A stretch of DNA of 64,000 bases from Branchiostoma floridae. Lineage: Eukaryota > Chordata > Leptocardii > Amphioxiformes > Branchiostomatidae. The notes below the pieces were generated by a model. The model was not told where the DNA came from. It saw only the letters and a list, made by a program, of their open reading frames with translations, and made no database searches. The stretch lies in contig NC_049981.1 of assembly GCF_000003815.2 (NCBI RefSeq), positions 8,562,204-8,626,203 on the forward strand, in the 5' to 3' direction. Both the position numbers and the translations under genes were made by a program. Of the stretch, positions 27,501 through 42,500 are shown piece by piece (the stretch's first letter is position 1; each line of letters opens with the position of its first letter).

Positions 27501-30500
27501 CTCCAGACAATAAAGACGTTCCTGCAAAAACAAAGACAAAAAATTGATAGATAAAGTCAAATTGAACCACTTGTAAAAGACTTCTAAAAGATATCTTACT
27601 TTGTCAATCAATCAAAGAAACTTATTAGCATTTGGCAGATGTCAGTATCTGAAGTATCGCTAATTTACAATGTCTAAAAACTTTCTCATTGTATTAAAAA
27701 CACGAATCAGAAAATCCAGAAGGAAGCGCAATTACTATGCATATGCCTATTACGCTGAAGGGCGGTTATACCGGCTATATAGATACAAATACAGATATGT
27801 TATGAATACACGAACGAATGCGAAGTATGCAATGAGACTTCTTCAAACCTTCAGGAATTTGACAAACGTATCCGTGTATGTTCCAACAGTCCACAGCCTC
27901 CCATTGGCCGGTGGGTGACCCTGTAAAACAAATTTGTTCAAAGGAAGATTTTTTCACTTGGAATATTCAATATCCAAATATCCAATATTTGGAACTCAAG
28001 GGACACAAAATTGACATGTAAGGGACAGAACATAGCAAATGAAAAATGATTGATCGAAATTACCAGTATAGACTCGAGCACAGTCCTCTCTGTTGACGGT
28101 GTTTGGCCCAGGATTGTTTGGGAACCAGTTTTGAAAGGTGTTCGTGTAGCGAACTCCATCTTCCCAATGCCACACTCCGTCGTCACCCGTGTCTAAATTT
28201 AATTAAAGGACAATACATTCATAACCAGAAGGATAGTAACAACAAAAATATGCGTATTACCTTTAATATTTATACTTATCCCTTAGACCATTCAAGAAAT
28301 GGTGATCCTTTAAAACAACTGGCTGAAAAAATTTACATTTTTCGCATTTTACTTTTTTTGAAATGACTGAAATTTCTTCCAATCGGTAAACCATTTAAGC
28401 CGCCGGTGCGATTTTAAGATAAGCATCGTTAACGGGTGATAGAAATTGATAGTGCAACGTTACTAGAAAATAAATCTTTGCACTTCAGTTTTCTCTCACC
28501 TAGGTGCTACGGCGGTTTCTTCACAGTATTGGTGGTAAATATGCAGAAATGCCGTACAGCCTACGTTCCTTTGATCCCTTTACGGTTGTGGAAGAATACT
28601 TTTTGTACAAACTTAGGCCATGTCAATTTGATTAAATGGATAGCATCAATTTCCGTCCTTTTCCCAGATAATGTTTTCGTTCATACTGCAAATCAGATAA
28701 TATGTACTGTATGTTCCAAACTTTTATAAGAAAATGTTGATTGATACTAATAACGTAAAATGTCAAATCAAATTCTAAGGTCTAAGAAGATGGTGTGAAA
28801 AGAAAAAAATGAGTGATCTATTTTTTGTTACACCATATCCTACGTTAAGGCATCCGCACGACCGCATCAGTTTAGGGTTCCCAGATGTTATCTAATAATT
28901 ATATAAACGAATCACCATGCACTTATGCAGAGAATGTTGTGAAGAACTACCAACACACATACCAGATAGGCCTATCCAAAGGTCTGTCACTCCAGCTGCT
29001 TGTAACGACGGGAACATGGAATTGATGAAATTTTGCTGATCTTGGCTAAAGGGAAAATGAAAAAAAATCAATATAGTTAGAATGTAGTAGTTGGATAAGA
29101 TGAACATGCTAATTACCATCAATGTATTGATGGTGCAAATACCGTCACCATTCAAGAATCTAATGTTAATAGATAAACAAGTAGAAGTAACATGTTGCAT
29201 AACATTCCTGATAAACACGAATGCTTTGATTAAAGTCATAGGACATCAAATACAGATCAGTGTCAACAATAAGAGCATCATTCAATACACATAGACATTT
29301 GCACCAATACAACTCTCTAATATTATCTAAAATCGTGTTTCCGATTCTCATTTGCTACCGCCAGGTAATTAAGCGTTGTTTATTACCTCGATGACGTCAC
29401 AGTGAACACGTTAGTCTGTTCAGAACCAGGCACCGTGACTCGTTAAAGTACTTTTGGAAAGCAAAGAGTGCAATACATCATGATTTCGTACATCTTACAA
29501 GACATTGCAATATGCGACATTTGCTTCACGGGATTATTCAAAGGCGGTGCCAGTCTCTGAATCGGCTGCCATCTTGATTGTGACGTCATTGGATGAATAA
29601 TCAACGTTTAATTCAATTACCTAATGGCAGTAATCAAGAGTTAGAAGTAAATCGTGTGATCATATATGGTTTAATTTTGAAAACCGAAGGCTGTTTGTTT
29701 AGTACAAAAGTCTATATCCATAAAAGTACTATTGTCATTGCAAATAATACGAAAAGTATGTACGTAGTGTGGGAAAATCATTAGATACATTGATTGCCTG
29801 TGACATTATTTTGCAAAGGCATGTGTAACTATTAACCGAAACCCAGTGTTCTGCACACGTTGTTCTGTTTACGAAAAGATATTGATTAGCTCGTGAGTAC
29901 TTATGAATGGTGGCCAGTCTGGCTCCGTGTAGCTCGCAGTCATCTCTGGCCTCTATCCAAGGTCCCACGTTTGTCACACTGAACTGGTAGCACTTGTTTT
30001 GGAAGTTGCGCCAACCAGCCGGGCAAGATCCTACGGAAATAAACATTGGAAGATGCCTCCTTATACTCTTCTTATATGCTTCTTTACATAGATGAACTAT
30101 ATTTCCACGACCTCATAACTTTGCTAAACACTTATTGCCTCGCTTGTTGTATCGAGCATGCTCTTTTCCATGCTTAATTATAAATGATTTTTTTTAATTG
30201 TGACGTGTAAGCTAATCAATGATGAATACCAACATGCACAAATTATGTAGATGTGTAAGTCATTTGCATAATATCTACAAAAGCTCTGAATATTTCATGG
30301 GGGTAAGAGGTCACGGAAATCTAGTTCGAATGTGCACTACCTGCAGTTCCTTTCTCACAGATGTATCTGTTCTCCAGCCCACACCGCCTGGTCTCCCACC
30401 TTCCTCCACCGCCACCGTTCAGGGACAACACACAGGTCGCTCCCGGCCACTGCCAACTGTAACAGACAACGGCATAAGTTCATCTGTCAGCAGGCCTAAA

Positions 30501-33500
30501 CCCAACTCCAGCACTAAAACGCTAAATCAAATTACCATGACGAAAACCCTTAACTGAAAACACAAGCTTAACTGTCAATTGTTGCCGTTAATCAGGGTCA
30601 GTCTATTGCATCGTGAGAGGGTCAGTCTATTGCATCCCCTCGAAACGTCGGTGAGTTAAAAATGTACGTTAGAAACCGTTTTAGCAACATACTTTGGTTG
30701 TCCGCCTGTCGTAAAGCGATCGTAGGTGAAGTTGTCCATTCCATTGCTCCACTGGGGCTGGTTTGGTGCGGGTGAGTTCTGCAGTTAAATGACATATTCG
30801 TGATGATACCAATACACACGCCTTATTTGATAACGTTAACAGTACGACAGCCTTATAAGAAATGTATACCCTATTTGTGACACTAGTATCTCTGTCGAAA
30901 TAGATAGTACATAATCTGTCAGCATGTTTCTGTATCATTTCCAGTTAATCATATCAAAAATATTCAAATATTTCTTCAAAGAGCTTCTAAAGCTGCAACT
31001 TACGACATTTGACAGCCCGATCCAAATGCCGTCTGGACTGACGGACAGAGACTTCTCTGCGACGTAGGCCTGTTCGTCCAGGTTAGTGATGGAGACCAGG
31101 TTGGCGTTCCTTCTCTCACACTCCTTCTGTGCGTCCAACCAACTTAGCTTCGCTTGGTTGTTACTGAAGAAATAGCATCGTCCGTTGCGAAGCTGCCACC
31201 CCGCTCTGCAAGTTGTTGCCAGCCCTGATATAATAGAGGTAAAATGTATCAAATTGGGGTTTTCAAGCAGTCAAATGACCAAGGAGAAATGACAATAAAG
31301 GTTAATGCCTATTCAGAAATAAACGGCCTAAAAATCACACACTGAAAAAAAGCCATGTTCACATGTACATGGATGACACCAATTTTTGTCCGCTTAAGGA
31401 AAAAAAAACAATTCTTAAAATCATACTAATCAGCAGCAAGTTGAAGAAATATCTGACTTTTATAAGATATGGTAAGATACCAATGTCAATTCCAATGTCA
31501 AGATGTGAAGTAAAAAAAAAGGAGAATCGTTTTGTGTATCATACTCTGTGTTTCATTTGATTAGCCTTTTTGACGACATTGATTTTCATTCGTTTTTATT
31601 TTATTCGCACGCTTTAAGAGTTAAAATAAATTTCCACCTACTCATACCAAGGTGCTCCTGTGCTTTCTTTAAGATACGATGATAAAGAATATGCTAAAAT
31701 ATCGTGTAGCCTACGTTTTTTGGTCCCTTTCTCGGTTGTTGTGCAAACATACTATGTTGTGCAAACTTAGGTAATGATGATTTGATTATATGGATGTCAT
31801 TCGCGCACATCAATTTTCGTCCTTCCGCCGATAAAAACAGTTTTCTATCATATTGTATATTGTTAGATTATTAGCCATTTAAGTAAAGATCTCTCCAACA
31901 TTCTGTGCTGATGAAGCATACAATATGCAAATTAAGGTGGTCATTAAGTAAAATATTTGTGTATATCTCAGTAACTATACATGGTAACAAAATGATTTTG
32001 TTATCAATTCAAATGTTTTGAGGGGGTAAAGAATCAGATAAAGCCATTTCATTAAAGATCACACCAATATTTTGTGCTTGCACAGTTTGGGTTCTTGTAT
32101 TCAGCAGAGTACGTTCATGTCCCTGAAGGACTTGCAATTAAGTCACGGCTAAACAGACTGTGGCTGGACGAGATATAGAAACAGCAAAAATAACATTGTA
32201 CGGACCTTATTGCAAGTTTATCCAAAAAAACTTTGGCAACCCACCAAAACTATGAAAAATAAAGAAAAAATGCCGAAATGGAATAAAAAAAAAATTCTCT
32301 GCACATTCTGTCGTGTTTTATAGTTAGTACAAGTTTGCAGCTGGGGGTGGTGGGTGGTGGTTGTGGTGATTTACCAGAGCTAAAGATGACCTAACTATCA
32401 TAATACAATCATGGCCATTCTAGCCTCGTTTTGGTGCAATGACCCCGGAAATCCAAAATGGCCGCCTGGAATTAAGCATCATTGTACAAAGCTGCACCTA
32501 AAGAAATATATACTGTATGTTTAAAGAAAGCAGATACCAATGGAAATTCTAAAGTAAAGATGTGAAGAAAAATGAGAATCTTTTGTTCTGTATTCCATAC
32601 TCCATTCCATTGTGTAATATATGTATACATCAATTTGTTCAGCCTTTCTGACGACTATTTCGTAATTTCATAATTTTCATAATTTTTGTAATTTCATAAT
32701 TTTCATAATTTTTCTCCGTCCAACACTCTTGCCATTGCGCCACACCAGTGTCAAGATGGTGAAAGCTTTTTTAAAAGTCGGACTGTTTATATACTTTGCC
32801 CAGTTCTTTGAAATACTATTCACAATGCTGTGATGAGTGTAAGCTATATAAGGCAGGCAGGCGGTATGTCTTGCTTACCCGTGCGTCTCTCACAGATGTA
32901 ACCCTGCATGTCTGTGCACGCCTGGTCATTCCACCGTCCATCTGATAAAATCTCGGCACAGTCCTCCCCGTTTTGGTTATTTGGCTCATTTGGGCCCCAG
33001 TTCCTGTGACGCAGAACAAACAGGTAATCTGACATTAAAAATACATTATCTGGACAAAGGGTACAGGACCATATAAATGTCTTCTGTCAGGATTACAGTC
33101 GCTATATTGACTCCTCACATCCTCCCAACATCATAAATGAAAAGACCCTGCAGGAGATCTCTACCCGTCTGGCCGTGGGAACAATGGTTTTGTCTTACAG
33201 CAGACGACAGGACGAGATTTTCGTATCAACGGACATGTCAGGTCTCAAAAATTCTGTTCACTAGATTTTCAACAAAACATTGCCAGACACAGAAAAAGAC
33301 CAAGATAGTTGCTGCAAACATAAAACACAATACAATACCGTTCAGGCATTCACAGTTTGTTTTCACAGAAGAGCTCGGACGAAATGTTTGATGAGGGCCT
33401 TCATTTTCAAATCCTTGTTTGGGCTGACTATCTGTCAAGTGTGAACTACTATATTTTGTAACTTGTAACTGTCTTTCCCACAGCTAAACTGGCTTTGATA

Positions 33501-36500
33501 CCAAGTAATTTGTCTTAAAATGGCGATATTTAGTTAGTAGTGAAAGAGACCAGTGTAGACTCATAGGGGATCTGTGGGGTTGTACTGTACAAGAACTGGG
33601 TCAAATTGTCTGAGACACACTTCTAGTCAGACCATGGCCAGCTATACTTTATAATNNNNNNNNNNNNNNNNNNNNNNNNNNNNNNNNNNNNNNNNNNNNN
33701 NNNNNNNNNNNNNNNNNNNNNNNNNNNNNNNNNNNNNNNNNNNNNNNNNNNNNNNNNNNNNNNNNNNNNNNNNNNNNNNNNNNNNNNNNNNNNNNNNNNN
33801 NNNNNNNNNNNNNNNNNNNNNNNNNNNNNNNNNNNNNNNNNNNNNNNNNNNNNNNNNNNNNNNNNNNNNNNNNNNNNNNNNNNNNNNNNNNNNNNNNNNN
33901 NNNNNNNNNNNNNNNNNNNNNNNNNNNNNNNNNNNNNNNNNNNNNNNNNNNNNNNNNNNNNNNNNNNNNNNTGCTAGTCTGGGACTGTGAAAAAAGACCT
34001 AGTCTTTGTCATCCAGAGGAGCACATTAGGGAGTGGCCTAAAACTGGTGTCCAAGTTACCCCCAACAGGTGGATGTTCCAAACAGGTGTTCCATTTTGAC
34101 CCTTAGAAATTTGTGGGCACCCCCCCCCCCCTTTTAGAGAATCATATCATGAGATAGCTGAACAATCTCTGCTTATCCCTTCATGTCCAAGTTTCTAAAA
34201 TGAAAGCAGGGAATAATTCATGGTCAGCGTCAGATCAAATGTCAAGTATTTCCTGTCAGTGAGGCGAAAAAGTATTCATGCATGTGCTTCACCGTTTTTT
34301 GACTCTTGTATACAGTGAGATAATGTTGTTGGTATCCGAACGTAAATTAAGGAAAAACAAGAGTCTGAAAACTCAAACCTGCATGAAATACTGTAAATGC
34401 ATTTAAGTTCGCGGGGATTTAATTTCACGGTAGCGGAAAAATGGAATTTTCGCGGTGGTTTTAATTTCGAGGTAGCACCATGCACTGCAGTCTCTTACTG
34501 TTATGGAAAAATATTCGCGGTGGTTTTAAATTCGCGGTGAAGCGACCGCCGCGAAAACCGCGAATATTAATCCACCGCGAACATTTCTGCATTTACAGTA
34601 TTTGGTTTTGTGATGGTGCGTAGGGTTGATATGGTTTGACGTTTCCCAAAATTATTCCATCATTGTTCTTATATATCTACTTAATATAAACAGTGAGATC
34701 CAAAACTACACCTTTATAGTGACCTAGCCATTTCATTTTTATTTCCTATTGTTACACCTGCACCTGGCACATATCCCTTATGGGTATATAATGGTTCATT
34801 CCATACAGAGGTCACAGGGATGGTCACAGTTACTCTAATATATTTTTTAATCAACCACAAAACTGCAAAAACTGATATATACCCCCAAAACATCATAAAA
34901 CAAAAACAGTACCTCCATTTTTCATGGAGGTAACAAGCTTAAGGTGACATTCACTTTTGTAGATGTACATTGCATACAACCTGATAAATGTAACACTTTT
35001 GAAGGAGATGCTAGAAGGTGGAGAAGAAACCATAATGACTGCAGGACACTGAAACTAAAGACTAATTGCACCCAGCTGGTGAAGGTGGGTGGGTTGCCTC
35101 CAGCCAATTGGCCATCTAAACAAACTGACTAGGACCACTCTACTCCTGACCAAAAGGGGTGTAAATTATTTTTTTAAAACGAACCACAAAACTGTAGCAA
35201 ACTTCTAATGCACACTATAGCACAATGGCTCACAATATCTATCCCCATAGCAAACGTGATCGCAATCCATCCAGAGGTTCTAAAGATATTGGTCCGGAAT
35301 CACAAAAAGTGTGGCAATTAAGATTATTGCCATAGCGACGGTTTTAATGTTTATAATTTGTACAGATTGTTGTTGTTAATGGGTTTTAATAGTCGTATTC
35401 CATTCGTCTGGCGATGGATGTTCATAGAGCATTGCTGTCAAAGGGGGTCCCTTGTGAGTGAAGGGTGAACTAATTTCTTTATTTCTTTATTTGAATTTAC
35501 CACATGCAAAAACAAGTGGAAGGGAGGACAAAACAGGTGTATCAACACCTTTACAAGTTGTCCTCCCAATAATGTAAATGCTTCTCATCGATTTTACAAT
35601 CAGGGCCTTATTTTACATGAATGATATCAGTTGATCATCCTCTCTAGCTAAATAACAATATGCTAAAAAAGGGTTTTGGCTAGTATCGATGTAGATATAT
35701 ATATAGATAGATATATAGATAGATAGATAGATAGATAGGACAGATAGATAGATAGATACAAATATCTAAGTCTTAGCAACGAAAGCTAATGTAGTATTTT
35801 CAATTAATTTATGTAAATGAGACCCTAATTTACTCGATCTATGTCTGATAACGTTCAAATATCGTAGTTGCCAAATGTTGCAAGAATAAAATTATCATCA
35901 TTAAACACTTTGATATTATAACAATTTCTGAATGATTATGCAAATTAGAAAACAATTTGTATCACTAGTATTTTATGTCTATCGATGTTTCTCTATTTTT
36001 AAATTGCATATGCTATATGTTTGGCTACTAGTATCACGCGGGTATGAATTAATAACTGATGTGTAGTCATACGCGCACGGACGCATCGAGATACGGCCGT
36101 TTTTCATGGTCCGGATACGGCGCACCACATAGAGCGAGTCACACATGTTGAACTAGAGTTCTACGACCCCATACCTTCGCCAAATGATTCTATCTTTCAC
36201 AACTGCTGAATTAATTGTGTTTGTCATGAATTATGCAAATAAGGCTCTCATTTGCATAAACTATATAACTTGATCATCTCCAACAAACAGACATGCGCAA
36301 TATATGTTAAGAAAGGAGACTTTTATCGCCTTTTCTGCTAATTTATGCAAATAAGGACCTAATTTGCATAGTTAATGTTCAACGATGTTCATTTGTACAT
36401 AACTTCCAAATGCTACAAGTAAGAACTTCCAGTCATTTACCAAAATGACATTATTGCATTTTCTCATTAATTATGCAAATTAGGTATTTATTTTGCATAA

Positions 36501-39500
36501 TGTATATCTATCAATATTCTTCTCTTTCCCAGTTATAAAGGTCACATGTTGTAATGGTCCAATAATTGAACTGAGCATGTTTAGACAATTTCCCAATTTA
36601 TTATGCAAATTAGTTTCCACTCTGCATAATTCTTCATAATTAATATATAATTATATTAAGCATCACGTAACCTATCCACATACCAAAAACCATAACAATC
36701 CGTCAACCCCTTCTTAAGTTATTCCCTTTAAAAGTCTGACACCTAAAGCTAAACCTGTCCTGCAGTTCCAAGATAAGCCGCTGGGGTCCCAAACCTATAC
36801 CACTTACTTACAGCATCAAGAGCTGCATACCACTTAAGATTCATAGCCGCAGCATGTCCAGAACTCGAGATATCAAACCAGGAAGTTCTGCAGCAGTACC
36901 GTAACAGGCTACTAGGGGGCCAAAAATCTTATCGTTTCCAGGTCTCAACAATACCTACCCACATACTGAATATCAATACAATCCATCCAGTTCTTGACTT
37001 ATGGTGGTCTTCTACAACCACACACACATACAAACGCTACCCAAAACCTTCTTGGCAAAGGTAACTATCACATCGCTATCTCACAACCCCCCACATGTTA
37101 TACATGATAAATCATTTAAGCTCAAACAATGCTTGTTTCACACATCAGTTTGCATTTTTGAAACAAAGATATTATATAAAGGATGAAGAAGGCCACCAAA
37201 CTTTTAAACTCCTGGACACATAAACCACGACCGAACCCGGAAGTGATTTCCACGACTCACAGGTCATTTTCCGAGGAACATATTTCAACAATCTTTTATC
37301 CCCTGTTTCAAATGTTTACATTTCCATGACCACCATACTACATACTACAATTCGGGTACGTCCGAAGTCCTAGGCTTTTCTCAATTTTGCTCGGCGATCA
37401 GTCAAAAATCGCCTTGCGCGAATACGGAAAACACTCCTGTGCACACGTATATCGGTATGGTGCCCTTACTTCGACTGGAAAACTTACCCGTGGAGTCAAT
37501 GGTTCAGTCCCGCAGGATGCAACTACGCACGCGCGGAATCTTACATTCCTGACATTCCTGTACAGTTTTTGGAATTTTTTGCAAACGGTCGTACACTATA
37601 CTATTAAGCTCGCCCATCAGACGTCGCTTAACATCCCTACCAGAATCAAGACCTGCTCTTTTCAAGCAGGTAAAACATATCTCCATGTAGGAGACACATC
37701 AAGAACATTATGATGCCATATAAGCCCTCGCATAGGCCCTTTTACCATTCAAAGCATGTGCATGCGACAGGAATTCTGGGTAATATGCAAAAGGCCACGT
37801 CCTGAGAAATCACGTGACTTCCGTAATGAATTTCGAGACGTAAATGAAGACTCACGTGTAATGAGTTGAAATTTGGCACAATGGTTAAGGTATAGATCTT
37901 AATTTGTCGTTCATGTTTTTATGAGTGACTGGGGCGCACAGATGGTCTCCTGAGAACGGACTGCCAAAGACAAGCGTTGAGTTCAAGATGACCCCCATGG
38001 AAGACACCCATGGAAGCCTGTTAGAAGATTAGTTCTTCTAGATCTGACCCTCTTATAGTTACTGTAGGTAGCTTAAATTTTAACTATATAAAGATAGTAA
38101 GCGTCTCTGTAAATTACATATCAATTTTCATTTCTGAACTCTCAATGGTTCTTCTTTTACAGCTGCTAGAATATAGTGAGTTGCTATATAACAGGCAGAT
38201 TGAATAATAGCCAGATACGTGATTTGTTGATGAAAGGTTTTGTGGACTGTTTTTACATTAACGACAGCAAACTTGACACAATTATTAACTATTCAAAGAC
38301 CAAGACTATGTTTGATTCCTCTAAGCTAATAATAAAGTCGGCTGCGAAAACTAATTTATGATTTATGTCTAATAGTGTTCACCTTTCCTAAGCTTCATAA
38401 TGTTGTATGGAATTCCCATCATTTACACTATGGCTATGGAATTATCATAATTTTCTTAATGATTATGCAAATGAGGTCGTCATCCGCATAATCAATATCT
38501 ATTGACATTTCTCAGTTACATATGCGACACGCTTGAAAGTCCTATCACGGAATGCAGTGGATTTATAAACTTTCCTCATCAATTATGCAAATTAGCTGTT
38601 GGTTTGCATGCTAAGTATCTAATCATGTAAGTCGCCACTTCGGCTATCTACATACCAAAAGTCATGACGATCCGTTATCACGTTCTCCAGCTATTCTCGT
38701 CCAAAGTTTGAAAGGAAACTGGCGCCTCCAGTTAAAAAGAGTCGCTAAGGCGTTCAAAGTCAGAACACTTATTCTCTGTCCCAAGGGCTATCTACCACTT
38801 AAAAATCACGACCACATTATGTCCAGGCCAGAATAAGACTTGCTGCAGTACCATAGGAAATCTGCTAGGGGGCCATTATCGAATATAACCTTCGTTTTCA
38901 ATCTGTCCAAGGCTTGTCGAGTTATGCTGTTTGGTTAACAGACACACAGACAGACACACACAGACAGACACACAAACACGCTCAAAACATCACCTTCTGG
39001 CGAAGGTAATGACAGGTAATTTTCTGTAAATACCCTCGTATTACCCATCATTCCTGTCGCCCGAGCAAGTGTACTCGAATGTACGAAAGGGCTTATTCAC
39101 TGTCCTCATCCCATGCTGACGCCTACTCACGTGACTGAAGGGTCATAGTCCGTCCCGTCCGCCCACTGCCAGCCGTCTTCAGCCACGATGTCGGACAGAC
39201 CAAACCAGTAGGTGGCGCCTACCTGCGTCCCCACCCATGTCTGAAATTGAAAATAGAGTACATAAGTCACATGCATTTCCGACCCTTACCTAACAAACAC
39301 CAGAAGGGACAATACACAGTCTCCAGCAGTTATATCGATACAAATGTACATAAGGATTACAGAAATAACGGATGAATTTCTACATTTCTTACCAATCAGA
39401 CGTGTACTATACTACAAGGCTAGCTCCAGAGGCTTTTCGGCAAAAGTTTACGGATAAAGCTAAGGGAACCACCCGCCGTACGTGCAACTGCGTGCTGTCT

Positions 39501-42500
39501 ACGTGAAAAACATAGGCAATCTGTTGGGATCCGTAAGTTGATTTCGTTCGCTCCCTACGACATCATACGGAATCCAACGGATTTGGTAGCACGCAGGCAC
39601 GTTACGGGCATACAGAAATTTCTTTGCGTTCTGGCTGTGGATGCAAACACTTGCGTAGTGAGTACGGAAACATTACGCACACAGCACGTGTAAGTAAGGA
39701 CTGCATACGGTAACGTGGCAATCACACAGAGATAGTACGTTGCAAGCACGTGCATTCACCACTTGCACAACGAACGACGCACGCCACCGCTCACGGTATG
39801 CAGACCACATACACATCCGTGTGAGTGGTGTGCGTTGACGTACTCCCTCCCTGCTCTTGGCAGTCCTTGCTCACGTTTTCAGAAAAATGTAGGGGGCGAG
39901 AGAGAGTACTCAGTTCTAACTGACCAATAGTTAATGAAGGGGTTACGAAAGCTGCTCTACTTTATTTGGACCGGAATGGTTTGATCCACAGACACTTTTC
40001 AAAGAATCATATGTGCTTGAGGTGTAGCTCTTATCAAGCACGGGAAGAGAACTCCGTTAAACTTCCTCTTCCAGGGACGTCCCTAACAGAAGCTAGGTNN
40101 NNNNNNNNNNNNNNNNNNNNNNNNNNNNNNNNNNNNNNNNNNNNNNNNNNNNNNNNNNNNNNNNNNNNNNNNNNNNNNNNNNNNNNNNNNNNNNNNNNAA
40201 TTGCAGGGCGTTTGGCCAATGCAAAGGACCTTCCTGGTTTCGAGGTCTGTCACGCCACCGATCCTGTCGTGACCCAGGGAAAGACATTTTACCCGACTTT
40301 ACTCACGTCACTTCGGTTGGGGACGGACAGGATGCTAAATGGGGTCGCGTGTTCGAGCCCGTAAAAGAACCCAGTTATCGAAAATAGTAAGTGTAACCTC
40401 CCTAGCCTGGTGTAGGTGAATCTAACTAAATCCGTCCTGACATGCAGATTGTACTCTTCTGTACAACCCTGGTGTGGTGGGCCATTAGGCGGTTTACCGG
40501 GTATGCAATGCAACAAACAAATGTGTGGTTATGAATGAAGACTTTTTTAAGGGGTTCGTTCAAAGCAAGGCTATTTGACCACTTCTAGGCAATGAACTAA
40601 TTTCATGATTGGGGGGATAATTGTGCAAAAATGAGGTTGTGGTGAACACCGGGTTTGAAGGCCAAATGATTGTACATAGGAGGGAAACAGTTGTCATTGA
40701 GAGAGTGCCATAGTTTGGTAGTACGGAGAAAGAAATTGTTGCTGTAAAAGGACTTTAATTTGAGACTGATAATTGCACAGTATTACGATGTGAGTTAGAG
40801 GAACACCTAGTGGAGGGACAAGTAGTGGGATATCATCGGAGCAATTGCCATTAAAGTACCATTAGAAAATGGATAACTTTTCGCCTGTGAGAGAAAGGGT
40901 CTAGGCTTGATGCTAAGGGTCCAGGTTTGATGATAGCAGATTTCTGTAAATTCAACGGCCGAGGATTCGATTTGATAATTGACAGTCGATATAAGACAGT
41001 CATCAGGGCCACTGTCCAAAGAGAAGAGCAATTTTTGGCACATGGGCGGATGATGGGTTTGCACAGATATGTATGACGTCAGGAGTGAGTTGTCATCCCA
41101 CCTGTTCGGCTGTAGTAGTCAGACTAGCCAGGTCTGCCTGGAGAAGATGACACTCGTCCCTCGCGTCTCGCCATGTCTTTGGAGTGTCCACTAACAGGTA
41201 GCAGGACTGCTGGTTTCTCCTCCATCCGTCAGGACATGGCTGCGAGGACACTAAAATCATGGAAAACAGTGTCATAGAAGACATTACTCTACAAATGATA
41301 AAAGATTGCAAAGGGCCAAGGATTTTCCCTCCTAGTAATTTGTCTTTTGTCAAGCTATTCGTACAGAATGCTATACAATTAAGCTCTCCATAAAGTACGG
41401 CCAAAAAACCGAACGGCGGTAACACCGGCTATGTAGACACAGATACAGATACAGAAAGTAAAAACAAAAAAGCCTGGCCCTGAGGTGTTGCCCAAAATTT
41501 TTCGTGCAACTTTTATTTTTATTTTTTTAATTGAATTTCTGCTATGATAAACATGTTTTGTGAAACGTTTTGGCATACAATGGCATATGCGCAATTGTTT
41601 TGTGTATTTTGTGAAATAGATGAAATATGGCAATTTTTCATGAAAGTTAGAACCACATCAACAAGTACATTAACATAGAAAATTATTGGATGGTTGCTTT
41701 CATAGACCCGTTAAGACAGATACATGACAAATGACATTCCTCAAAGTCCAGAAAAACAAACATCCCTGGACGAATCCTGATCAGGAAGCAGCCAATGGAA
41801 ATAGATGTTAGCACAGATAGATCAGCTAACGTTATTCATCATGTCTACTGTAAGGTATCTCGGTATAACAAAAGCAAAAGCCCACGTCTGTGTCCCCTTC
41901 CTCGTGGTAATTCTGACCGGTACTATTCCATACCATATTCCGTATAAATGGCAACGATTATTCCTGAATACACGACAACGCGTTAGGTTTGGAACCACAT
42001 GTATGGCAATTCCTTACGTTCGGTACCGCAATGTTAGCAGCGACACCTTAGCTGCAGTGTGGAATAGTACCAGACTAAACTGCCCTGAATTGAACTGAAA
42101 CGTGAACCGAAACGTGGGCACTTAATTGTACTTAGATCCTGGTTTTGTATAAAGATTCAAGATCATACAGTGTTGGTTTCCGACAAAACGGAGATTTTGT
42201 TTGTGTGGCCGTTATCAAAATGTGAAAAGTCTGATCAACAAAATAGTTTGTTTGCTTTATACTAGGACAATACTGTAACAAATCAGAAGAGTTGAACGAA
42301 GTTGTTTGTAACCAAGGCCATGTCGATTCGATTATATGGATGACATCCACACGAGCATTAATTATTTGTTACAAAGAAAAAAGTTCTAGGCATACCGCAA
42401 ATCATACAAAGCAGCTACAAGATGAATAAATGTATGCCGTGAATTTAAAGTAAATAAAATATACCGGAAAATTGATACAATTCCCAAATCAATGAAGAAG

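Larger units (their letters stand above)
33004..39130 (-). other. Gene A intron 3
   Basis: 6.1 kb with one assembly gap, a MITE (34389-34600), the large R1 array and copies of R1 and R2. Nothing coding recognised. Confidence 0.6.

Noticed and set aside
30590-30660. Third hammerhead-like locus (GAAACGTCGG near 30643)
   Set aside because: The GAAACGTC half is present, but no CTGANGA box with a stem was found upstream.
39966-40364. 132-codon frame running through the N gap
   Set aside because: A quarter of it is unknown sequence and the rest is a SINE-like repeat.
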